This document shows positions 18,201 through 24,352 of a stretch of DNA of 34,862 bases, one piece after another. Source of the DNA: Cyclobacteriaceae bacterium (lineage in GTDB: Bacteria; Bacteroidota; Bacteroidia; Cytophagales; Cyclobacteriaceae); contig BQJT01000018.1 in assembly GCA_021604845.1 (NCBI GenBank), forward strand, positions 1 to 34,862. Reading direction: 5' to 3'. Position numbers and translations under genes: made by a program. Under the pieces are notes generated by a model, which saw only the letters and a list, made by a program, of their open reading frames with translations, had not been told where the DNA came from and made no database searches. Every line of letters starts with the position of its first letter. Within the stretch, counting starts at the first letter, position 1.

Positions 18201-18368
18201 GCTGATGCCATCATTAGTGAACTTGAAGATTCTGATAACCTGTCCAACCAGTGGGTTGTCGCCCAGTATAAATCGGATGAAACTGAAATCATGCGTCTGT
18301 CACCGGAAATAAATAGAAATGATCCCACCGGTTATGAGTTGTTAAAACAAATGCTTCAACTAAAGTAA
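15258..18368 (+). CDS. Secreted DUF5107 and TPR-repeat protein
   Basis: A 1036-residue protein with a signal peptide (likely cleavage after S-Y-G21, before Q-Q) and no lipobox, so probably periplasmic. Residues about 45-330 match DUF5107, a beta-rich region rich in aromatic residues (V-L-P-E-V-G-G-K-V-W-G-G near 86-96, then G-G-I-E-F-N-F-G, G-F-G-H-W-S-T). It resembles a galactose-mutarotase-like sugar-binding fold. From about 465 to the end there are tetratricopeptide repeats (Y-S-Q-G-L-E-D-L-Q-F-R-E-F-R-K-A and later copies), a protein-interaction scaffold. It starts the long catabolic operon; the RraA gene begins 4 bp after its stop. No enzyme activity can be assigned from the sequence. 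Carbohydrate binding or isomerisation is plausible. Confidence 0.88.
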   Translation: MGLRILKTGLLICLLFATSYGQQVTISEQSQLFKTYSFGDPNPIPVLTSNTKIYPYHKFDGYDTQAKDASWKVVTLENDYIQVFVLPEVGGKVWGGIDKSTGQEFIYRNEVMKFRNISMRGPWTSGGIEFNFGIIGHHPSTATPVDYLIRENEDGSVSCIVGNIDLPSRTQWRVNITLLPDKSYFETKALWYNPTPNTQSYYNWMTAAAFATEDLEFFTPGNQYLMHSGEAKSWPYDNERHNLAKYSENNFGGSKSYHVVGEYNDFFGGYFHNDKYGFGHWSTYEEMPGQKLWIWALSRSGGIWEDLLTDNDGQYIEFQAGRLLDQYSPGNHKNPITQVPFGSYYTDSWRELWFPYNEIGGLSEVSPVAAMHVVRTNGTVTIGINGLANVSGTLIAKTADKELLRKEITLTPSEVLLETISLPYSTEIEVMVKEMDLHYKSGATENNLKRPFEYPEFTQVNASTELYSQGLEDLQFREFRKARIAFEQCLELDPTHVEARAALAEIFFRNAEYDFALEQVNTALQLDTYRPYSNYVAGNIYRAQGDYSNAMESFGWAARSLDFRSAAYTQMSELAFAKGRVLEAEDLANKALSFNTANISALQLLTVLYRRTNRPDKAKNTLSRLMEIDPLNHLGHFELSKYHTDYHLEEHFRSELVEQTYLELAISYFNMGQYPEAKEILSGTDHVVAWLWMAYLERDNQDESTRWLEQVKKSKVEFVFPFRRETIAVLEWAERTDNHWKFKYYLGLVYWGKDRLSEAARLMNMYRFNPDEVVFYLSRALLLNEFDGTDQLQDLEKAMNLDSDNWRVWSNMVEYYSKQGNYEKELELADMAFKKWPENYDLGLSYARSLLHNKQYSKCISQLKKFQILPFEGAGGSRVIYERAYLGEAMRVMERGQYNKAITLLEDAKKWPENLGVGKPYAPEQRQIDYLQGICYQQLGQTSNQVVSERALEEYTLKYYKNGHPANILGILSLSSNNKAKADAIISELEDSDNLSNQWVVAQYKSDETEIMRLSPEINRNDPTGYELLKQMLQLK

Positions 18369-18372
18369 GTGT

Positions 18373-19053
18373 ATGGATAAGATTTGGGACTCAAACTCAC
18401 AACTATTTGAATCCATAAAAAAGAATTTGTTTTCTGCGGTAATAGGAGACGTTATGGACAAAATCGGCCTACGTCATCAATTTCTACCTGCTAGAATCCA
18501 ACCTTTGTCAGATCAGATGGTAGTAGTGGGCAGTGCAATGCCGGTTTTAGTTGAAAACACCGAATATGATCCTGACATGCCTGTCGACCAGGCGTATGGC
18601 TTGCTTTTTAGTGCACTGGACGACCTGAAAGCTGATGAGGTTTACCTGTGTACCGGAGCCGATCCCAGCTATGCACTTTGGGGAGAATTGATGAGTACCC
18701 GTGCTATTCAACTAAAAGCGGCTGGGGCAGTGGTGGATGGATATACCAGAGATACTCCGGGAATTTTAAAACTTAATTTCCCTACTTTTTCATACGGTAG
18801 GTATGCGCAAGACCAGGCGTTTCGGGGAAAGGTGGTTGACTTTCGTACTTCAATTAATATTCAAGGAGTAGCGGTACAGCCAGGCGATATAGTATTTGGT
18901 GACCTGGAAGGCGTCTGTATAATTCCTCATACCCATAAACAAGAGGTCATCGAGTTGGCATTGGAAAAGGTGAAGGGCGAACATCTGGTTAGAAAAGCAC
19001 TGGAATCAGGAATGAGCGCTTCGGAAGCTTTTAAAAACTTTGGTATTATGTAA
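18373..19053 (+). CDS. RraA-family (HMG/CHA aldolase-like) protein, probable 2-keto acid aldolase
   Basis: A 226-residue cytosolic protein of the RraA/4-hydroxy-4-methyl-2-oxoglutarate aldolase family. The hallmark block is complete: G104-E-L-M-S-T-R-A, then A-A-G-A-V-V-D122-G-Y-T-R126-D127. In the aldolases of this family the R-D pair binds the 2-keto acid and a divalent metal, and it is intact here, unlike a pure RNase E inhibitor role would require. G-D-L-E-G-V-C-I-I-P near 176-185 is also typical. It sits 4 bp after the DUF5107 gene and overlaps the SDR gene by one base. With two dehydrogenases and a dehydratase in the same operon, cleavage of a 2-keto-3-deoxy or diketo sugar acid to pyruvate is the most likely role; the substrate is inferred. 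Confidence 0.88.
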   Translation: MDKIWDSNSQLFESIKKNLFSAVIGDVMDKIGLRHQFLPARIQPLSDQMVVVGSAMPVLVENTEYDPDMPVDQAYGLLFSALDDLKADEVYLCTGADPSYALWGELMSTRAIQLKAAGAVVDGYTRDTPGILKLNFPTFSYGRYAQDQAFRGKVVDFRTSINIQGVAVQPGDIVFGDLEGVCIIPHTHKQEVIELALEKVKGEHLVRKALESGMSASEAFKNFGIM

Positions 19054-19847
19054 TGGAAGACCTTAGAGGGAAAAAAATTCTGGTTACCGGTGCGGGCGGA
19101 GTTGGTGTAGGTGGAGGTATATGCCAGGCGCTGGATCGATTTGGTGCAACAATCATTGTAAATGAGATTAACTTAGATAAGGCTGTATCTGCAGCTGGTA
19201 AATATACCAATGCTATCCCTGTTCAGGCAGATATTGGTGATGGCGGGCAGATCGAGTCTATGTTCCAAAAAATTGCCGGTGAAGTTGGGATTATCGATGG
19301 ATTGGTGAATAATGCGGGCGTAGGGCTCAGCAAAGTGGCCCATGAAGCCAGTGAGGATGACTTTGACCGGTTGTATGACATTGATATCAAGGGAGTCTGG
19401 CAAGTATCCAAAGCCTTTGTTAACCAATTGTTAAAAGCAGGTAAAAGGGGTAATATCGTCAATATCTCTTCTGTAAATGCCCTGGCTACCATGTCAAGGT
19501 ATGCCCTCTATGCCAGTGCCAAATCTGCAGTGGAAGGATTAACCACGGGTATGGCAGTAGAGTTGGGTACGCACAATATAAGGGTAAACGCCGTAGCCCC
19601 TGGCTTGGTTAAAGCAGAGCAGAATTATGATCTGGTTAAAACATGGTCTGACCATCCCGATCAATGGATGAAGGAGTTTCCTTATGATCAGCAGGCTATA
19701 CCCGAGGACATTAATCCGGTTGAAGTAGGAAATGCGGTGGCTTTTCTACTTTCAGAAATGAGTAGTGCCGTAACTGGACAGACCTTGTATGTTGACAAAG
19801 GAACAACCAGTTTGATATTCAATAGATTTAGCACAGAAAGGAAATAG
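19053..19847 (+). CDS. SDR-family NAD(P)-dependent dehydrogenase
   Basis: A 264-residue classical short-chain dehydrogenase/reductase, cytosolic. The dinucleotide loop reads T12-G-A-G-G-V-G-V-G-G-G-I, slightly longer in glycines than the usual T-G-x-x-x-G-I-G. N-N-A-G is at 86-89, and the catalytic triad S140, Y153 and K157 (Y-A-S-A-K) is complete. The C-terminus (V-T-G-Q-T-L-Y-V-D-K-G) is typical. Its ATG overlaps the TAA of the RraA gene (TAATG), so the two are co-translated. The likely job is oxidation of a sugar, sugar acid or keto-deoxy acid. The cofactor cannot be fixed with confidence. Confidence 0.93.
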   Translation: MEDLRGKKILVTGAGGVGVGGGICQALDRFGATIIVNEINLDKAVSAAGKYTNAIPVQADIGDGGQIESMFQKIAGEVGIIDGLVNNAGVGLSKVAHEASEDDFDRLYDIDIKGVWQVSKAFVNQLLKAGKRGNIVNISSVNALATMSRYALYASAKSAVEGLTTGMAVELGTHNIRVNAVAPGLVKAEQNYDLVKTWSDHPDQWMKEFPYDQQAIPEDINPVEVGNAVAFLLSEMSSAVTGQTLYVDKGTTSLIFNRFSTERK

Positions 19848-19860
19848 AAGTTAGCAAATA

Positions 19861-20991
19861 TTGAAGATAAAACACATAACATGCTTTGAGGTGATAGTAC
19901 CCGCTAAGCCAGGAACTATATCCAGTAAGGGCCTTGACAAGCCACTTCATATGCTTCCGGTGGGAGCAAAATCGGGGTGGAGCGTCCAGTTTGATCAGCT
20001 TCCGAAGATTGTACTAAGACTTGAGTTATCAAACGGGGTGGTTGGTTGGGGTGAGCTCTATCGCGATCATGACTGGCGGCGAGTTGAAGATATTATCGGT
20101 GTTTTACTGGGAAGAGAGTTAACAGATCTTACCCTTCAACAATTACCTTTCACTTTTTGCCGGGAATACGACGGGTTCGAATGCGCAATCTGGGATGCTT
20201 ATGCAAAGGCCCACAATATGCGGGTAGTTGATTTATTAGGCGGGCCTGTGAGAGACCAGGTAAAAGTAGGTGCCTGGTCCAGCCACCGGGAAGCAGATGA
20301 TGTGGCGAAACTGGTGACTGGTTTTTTAGACCAGGGTTTTGGGTGTATTAAATTTAAAAGCGATTTGGAAGATGATGTAATTAGCTGGTGCCGGACTATT
20401 GATGAAAAAGCTCCGGGAATGCAGGTAATTATTGACCCGAATCAAAGGTGGGAAAATGCCTTCGAGGTACGTAAGCGCCTGGATGAGTTAAAAGAGATTG
20501 GGAATGTACTGTGTCTGGAGGACCCTATTCCTCGCTGGCAACTCAGTGAGTACGCCGCATTAAGACAATATAGCGCGGTACCCATTGTCCGGCACATATC
20601 TATGCCATATGTTCTTCAGGGACAAAGGATTGAAGACGCTATACAATGCATCCAGCTATCAGCAGTTGACGGTTTTAACTTTAATGGAGGCCTGGCTAAT
20701 TTCCAGAAGCTGGACCATATTGCCGATGCTGCTGGCCTGTCGTGCTGGCATGGTTCGGAAATCGATCTGGGAATACTGGAAGCCATGTATGTACATTCTT
20801 CAGCAGCCGCGGCCTCCTGCACCTGGCCCGGTGATATCTTTGGGAGCATGATCCGGGAGCATGACCTGTTATCTAAACCACTGAATATTCAACCCCCGTT
20901 TGTGAGCCTGCCTGCAGGAACGGGTCTTGGGGTAGAACCTGACTTAGCGGCAATCGAACATTACCTTATTGGTAAAAAAGAATATAAATAA
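19861..20991 (+). CDS. Enolase-superfamily (mandelate racemase/muconate lactonizing) acid-sugar dehydratase-like enzyme
   Basis: A 376-residue cytosolic enzyme of the MR/MLE branch. Members abstract the alpha-proton of a carboxylate, commonly dehydrating sugar acids to 2-keto-3-deoxy acids. Visible active-site residues, spaced much as in mandelate racemase, are K164-F-K166, metal ligands D192 (I-I-D-P-N-Q) and E220 (C-L-E-D-P-I), and the D270/H297 dyad. The third metal position, normally G-E or D-E after the V-P-I strand, reads P-I-V-R-H245-I-S, so the acidic ligand is absent. The start is TTG (19861). The next in-frame ATG is at residue 31, inside the first strand region, so TTG is preferred. 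The gene is 13 bp after the SDR gene. It is more probably a dehydratase than a racemase, from context. Confidence 0.87.
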   Translation: MKIKHITCFEVIVPAKPGTISSKGLDKPLHMLPVGAKSGWSVQFDQLPKIVLRLELSNGVVGWGELYRDHDWRRVEDIIGVLLGRELTDLTLQQLPFTFCREYDGFECAIWDAYAKAHNMRVVDLLGGPVRDQVKVGAWSSHREADDVAKLVTGFLDQGFGCIKFKSDLEDDVISWCRTIDEKAPGMQVIIDPNQRWENAFEVRKRLDELKEIGNVLCLEDPIPRWQLSEYAALRQYSAVPIVRHISMPYVLQGQRIEDAIQCIQLSAVDGFNFNGGLANFQKLDHIADAAGLSCWHGSEIDLGILEAMYVHSSAAAASCTWPGDIFGSMIREHDLLSKPLNIQPPFVSLPAGTGLGVEPDLAAIEHYLIGKKEYK

Positions 20992-20998
20992 GCGAACC

Positions 20999-21868
20999 AT
21001 GAAAACAAACCCCTTCTCCGATACTGACCGCCGGGCTATTTGGGAAATGCTGGTGGAGAGAGATATTAAGGCCTTTATTGCCGCTGACTGGAGTATGGTG
21101 GCCGATGATTTTATTGAACAGAACTTCATGGGCATTGACGGAGGTAAGCAGGGTAACCCGGATGGTTGGGTGCTGAACTTTCCGGATTTGGAATCATATA
21201 AAATTGAATGGTTACGCCAGTCCAGGGAGTTTGGAGAAACAAAATGGGGGGAAGATGTTGAAACCGCTCTTTTCAGAGTTACTCATTTAAGAGATATTGA
21301 GGTTGTTGATAATTCTGCGCTGGTTCACAAGAAATTCATCGGCAAGATTACTAAACTCAATGGCGAAGATGTACTTTTTGAATGGCAGACCCTCTACAGG
21401 TGCCGTAAACTGGAAGGTGTCTGGAAAATAGCAGGATTTACAGGTTATATCCCTAATTTTTCTGGTAATGCAAATGCTTCTCTGCAAAAAATTACCGTAC
21501 CGGAAAACGCATCCCAGCATAAAACGGCCGGACCGTATTCGCCGGTTTTAGAGATAAACACCGGCAAACTTGTGGTTATCTCCGGCCAGGCCGCATTGGA
21601 TCCTGCTGGTAAGTTGATAGGCGATACTATCGAGGAACAAACTACCGCAACCATGGAAAACTGCCGGGCGCAACTAGTGACTGCCGGTTGCAGTTTGGAT
21701 GATGTGTTTAAAGTAAACGTCTATCTAACAGACCTTAAAAACTGGCCGCGTTTTAATGTAGTGTATAAGGATTTCTTTACTAAAACGCTTCCGGTAAGGA
21801 CAGCAGTGGGTACGGATCTTATCGAAGGGTTATTAGTTGAGATTGAAATGTGGGCAGTTAAATCATGA
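20999..21868 (+). CDS. Fusion of SnoaL-like (NTF2 fold) domain and RidA domain
   Basis: A 289-residue protein with two recognisable parts. Residues about 8-153 look like a SnoaL/NTF2-type alpha+beta barrel (D-W-S-M-V-A-D-D-F early; W-Q-T-L-Y-R-C-R and G-V-W-K-I-A-G-F near the end, as in DUF4440/SnoaL domains). Residues about 164-289 are a RidA/YjgF domain with P-V-R267-T-A-V-G and E281, matching the Arg105 and Glu120 that RidA uses to hydrolyse enamines and imines to keto acids; V-N-V-Y-L-T-D is also typical. The frame can extend upstream to a TTG at 20969 inside the dehydratase gene. ATG 20999 is preferred, 7 bp after that stop. It overlaps the creatininase-like gene by 4 bp (ATGA). Confidence 0.85.
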   Translation: MKTNPFSDTDRRAIWEMLVERDIKAFIAADWSMVADDFIEQNFMGIDGGKQGNPDGWVLNFPDLESYKIEWLRQSREFGETKWGEDVETALFRVTHLRDIEVVDNSALVHKKFIGKITKLNGEDVLFEWQTLYRCRKLEGVWKIAGFTGYIPNFSGNANASLQKITVPENASQHKTAGPYSPVLEINTGKLVVISGQAALDPAGKLIGDTIEEQTTATMENCRAQLVTAGCSLDDVFKVNVYLTDLKNWPRFNVVYKDFFTKTLPVRTAVGTDLIEGLLVEIEMWAVKS

Positions 21869-22620
21869 TCTGGGACCAGCTTACTTCCGAAAATATCAAA
21901 GGCTTGGATCACAGTATTCCTGCAATTTTACCAGTGGCTGCCACTGAACAACATGGGGCCCATCTCCCGGTGGCTACTGACCGGTTGATTGCCGAGCATT
22001 TCGCTTTTCAAACGCATACCGCTGTTCCCGAGCAGGTTTTGATTCTGCCTTGCGTAGGTATTGGTTGTTCCAATCACCATATGGATTTTAGTGGGACTCT
22101 AACCCTGACACACCATACTTTCCTTAAGCAGGTCGAAGAAATTATCCAATCGGTGTTTCATCATGGTTTCACCAAAATCATAATATTGAACAGCCATGGA
22201 GGTAATCAGGGGGCAGGGCAGGTATTGGTTGAAAAACTGGGCCATCAATATCCCGATTGTGATGTGATTATGACGTCCTGGTGGCAGATTGCCAGAAATG
22301 AATTGATGGATATTACCGAAACAGGCTTTGGAGGTGTCGGTCATGCAGGGGAGTTTGAAACATCTCTGATGATGCTGATAGCCCCTGAGTTGGTTCATCA
22401 TCAGAAGATCACCTCTGGTAAGAATCAGTCAGTTTATAATTGGGCGAAGGCGGACCTGTTACACGGACCTGCTGCATCCTGGTATCGCAGTATGAAACAG
22501 CTTACACCAAATGGGATATTTGGTGAACCTGGTGCGGCTTCTGTGGAAAAAGGAAAACACATCACTGAAACAGTGGTTAGAAATATATTAAACATTATAC
22601 AAGACCTGCAACCCAGGTAA
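21865..22620 (+). CDS. Creatininase-family metal-dependent amidohydrolase/hydrolase
   Basis: A 251-residue cytosolic protein of the creatininase family (PF02633). The metal-binding residues are all visible: P-V-A-A-T-E28-Q-H30-G-A-H-L-P, D39, N-S-H111-G-G-N, and G-H-A-G-E163-F-E-T-S. The family opens cyclic amides (creatinine) and includes FAPy deformylase and MftE, so the chemistry is hydrolysis of a C-N bond or a similar ring. In this operon it could open a lactam or lactone formed by the first SDR; this is inference. It is translationally coupled to the SnoaL-RidA gene through ATGA and ends 21 bp before the second SDR. Confidence 0.9.
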   Translation: MIWDQLTSENIKGLDHSIPAILPVAATEQHGAHLPVATDRLIAEHFAFQTHTAVPEQVLILPCVGIGCSNHHMDFSGTLTLTHHTFLKQVEEIIQSVFHHGFTKIIILNSHGGNQGAGQVLVEKLGHQYPDCDVIMTSWWQIARNELMDITETGFGGVGHAGEFETSLMMLIAPELVHHQKITSGKNQSVYNWAKADLLHGPAASWYRSMKQLTPNGIFGEPGAASVEKGKHITETVVRNILNIIQDLQPR

Positions 22621-22641
22621 AGCTTATAAATATTAGAATAA

Positions 22642-23403
22642 ATGAATATTGACCACAGATTTAAAGGGCAGATAGCCATAGTTGCGGGAGGTGCACGAGG
22701 TATCGGCGGTGCAATTGCCTCCAGATTAGCTGCTGAAGGCGCCCGGGTAGCAATTCTTGACATAAACCAGGAGGCACTTAGGCGGCAGGTGGAAGAGATA
22801 AATCGCCAGGGAAATCAGGCATTTGGCTTTGATTTGGATTTAACCGACCAGGAGGCATTGGTGGAATGTTTACAGACTGTATTTAATTGGCATCAGCGAA
22901 TAGATGTGCTGGTAAATTGTGTTGGAATAATTGGACCAACGGGGATGTCCATCGTGGATTATCCCCTGGACCAGTTTGAACTGGTGATGAAAGTCAATGT
23001 AAACAGTGCTTTTTTACTTACTAAATACACCATCCCTTATATGCAGTCACGCATGTACGGACGGATTTTGCACGTGGCAAGCATAGGCGGCAAGGATGGC
23101 AATCCTAACATGGTTGGCTACGCTGCCAGTAAGTCTGGGTTGATTGGATTGATTAAGGGTGTCGGAAAGGAATTTGCACAATCGGGGATTACCATTAATG
23201 GTTTGGCTCCTGCAGTAATTGTCACGGAAATGAATAAAGACACAGCCCCTGAGGTGTTGAATTACATGAAAGATAAAATCCCGATGAAGCGCTTGGGTAC
23301 CGTAGAAGAAGCCGCCGCAATATCCTGCTGGATCGTTTCACAAGAGGCCAGCTTCAACACCGGTTTCGTGTTCGATCTTTCAGGAGGAAGGGCGGTTTAT
23401 TAA
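22642..23403 (+). CDS. SDR-family oxidoreductase (second dehydrogenase of the operon)
   Basis: A 253-residue classical SDR. It has A-G-G-A-R-G-I-G-G-A-I (15-25), D40 at the end of the second strand (favouring NAD over NADP), N92-C-V-G in place of N-N-A-G, and the catalytic S147, Y160 and K164 (Y-A-A-S-K). The C-terminus F-V-F-D-L-S-G-G-R-A-V-Y is of the 'D-x-S-G-G-R' type that I associate with SDRs in sugar-acid clusters. It may oxidise the 2-keto-3-deoxy acid before aldol cleavage, or the sugar at the start of the pathway; the order of the two SDRs cannot be told from the sequence. A 98-bp gap follows, the longest inside this operon. Confidence 0.93.
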   Translation: MNIDHRFKGQIAIVAGGARGIGGAIASRLAAEGARVAILDINQEALRRQVEEINRQGNQAFGFDLDLTDQEALVECLQTVFNWHQRIDVLVNCVGIIGPTGMSIVDYPLDQFELVMKVNVNSAFLLTKYTIPYMQSRMYGRILHVASIGGKDGNPNMVGYAASKSGLIGLIKGVGKEFAQSGITINGLAPAVIVTEMNKDTAPEVLNYMKDKIPMKRLGTVEEAAAISCWIVSQEASFNTGFVFDLSGGRAVY

Positions 23404-23501
23404 TGGCATTTTTTTGAATGGTATTAATTTCAGTATTTGGGATTATTCCTGAACGACAGGGTGAATGACCAGGTTATTTAATTTTAATTTTACTTAAAAA
23501 G

Positions 23502-24299
23502 TTGGCCAAAATATACTACGTAGGTGATTGGGCGGTACTTACCGGTCCGGTGTTCGCTGAAACTCCCTTTCATTATTCAGCTAAAGGTCTCGATATTTTC
23601 AATTACGGTAAATGGTTGAAAGAGGCACTGGAAGCTACTGATGAACATCAGGTTACTTCAGTGTCCGCCTGGGATTTTTACAACAAACTAGGCCCGGGGG
23701 ATTACGAGCGAATCTTGCAGGAATACCAGATATTAATATTTAGTGATGTAGATGCAAAACTATTCCAGCTGGCCCCGTCCTTTTTCAATCGCGATAAATT
23801 TGGCTCAAAGGTGTTGACCTTTCCTGACCGCATTCGACTAACGGTGGAGGCCGCACAATCAGGAGTTAATTTTATGTTTCTGGGAGGCTGGTATTCATTC
23901 ACCGGAGAACTGGGCAAAGGAGGGTGGGGGAGAACCAGGTTAAAAGAAGTGCTACCGGTGCAGTGCCTGATCACCGAGGATTTAGTGGAAAGTACCGAAG
24001 GGTTTAACCTGGAGACCACAGAGGCAGGCAAGAAACTGTTTTCGGGGCTTGATTTTGCCAACTGTCCCCCGATATTAGGATATAACCAAACCAGGGAAAT
24101 TCCGGAAGGGGAGGTCCTGCTTAGATTCCGGGAAACGGATGATCCGGCGCTGATTATACGCAAAACGGGTAAAGGCAAGGTACTTGCATACACTTCCGAC
24201 CCTGCCCCGCATTGGGCGGTTAATTTTATCAATTGGGAAGGATACGGGGATTTCTGGCGAAAGTGTGCTGAAATTGTTTGTGAGAACCGCGGATTTTAA
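23502..24299 (+). CDS. GATase1-like (PF07090-type) protein lacking a catalytic cysteine
   Basis: A 265-residue protein resembling the putative glutamine amidotransferase family PF07090 (class I GATase-like flavodoxin-type fold). It has S-D-V-D-A at 81-85 and the elbow segment F-M-F-L-G-G-W130-Y-S-F, where a true amidotransferase would have Gly-x-Cys-x-Gly. No Cys is present there, so amidotransferase activity is unlikely; a ligand-binding or ThuA-like sugar role is more plausible. The start is TTG (23502): no ATG lies upstream before the in-frame stop TGA at 23466, and the family N-terminus (K-I-Y-Y-V-G-D-W) begins there. No signal peptide. Its function is unknown. Confidence 0.78.
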   Translation: MAKIYYVGDWAVLTGPVFAETPFHYSAKGLDIFNYGKWLKEALEATDEHQVTSVSAWDFYNKLGPGDYERILQEYQILIFSDVDAKLFQLAPSFFNRDKFGSKVLTFPDRIRLTVEAAQSGVNFMFLGGWYSFTGELGKGGWGRTRLKEVLPVQCLITEDLVESTEGFNLETTEAGKKLFSGLDFANCPPILGYNQTREIPEGEVLLRFRETDDPALIIRKTGKGKVLAYTSDPAPHWAVNFINWEGYGDFWRKCAEIVCENRGF

Positions 24300-24352
24300 A
24301 CAGGACAAATTTATTGGTATTTTTGAAGAGTTGATTTTGTTGATCTAAAAAC

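Noticed and set aside
20969-20998. N-terminal extension of the SnoaL-RidA gene from TTG 20969
   Set aside because: It would overlap the dehydratase gene by 23 bp and add a Lys/Asn-rich stretch with no family support; ATG 20999 is the simpler start.
23702-24232. 176-codon minus-strand open frame
   Set aside because: It lies wholly antisense to the GATase1-like gene, has no recognisable family or leader, and its composition follows from the opposite coding strand.
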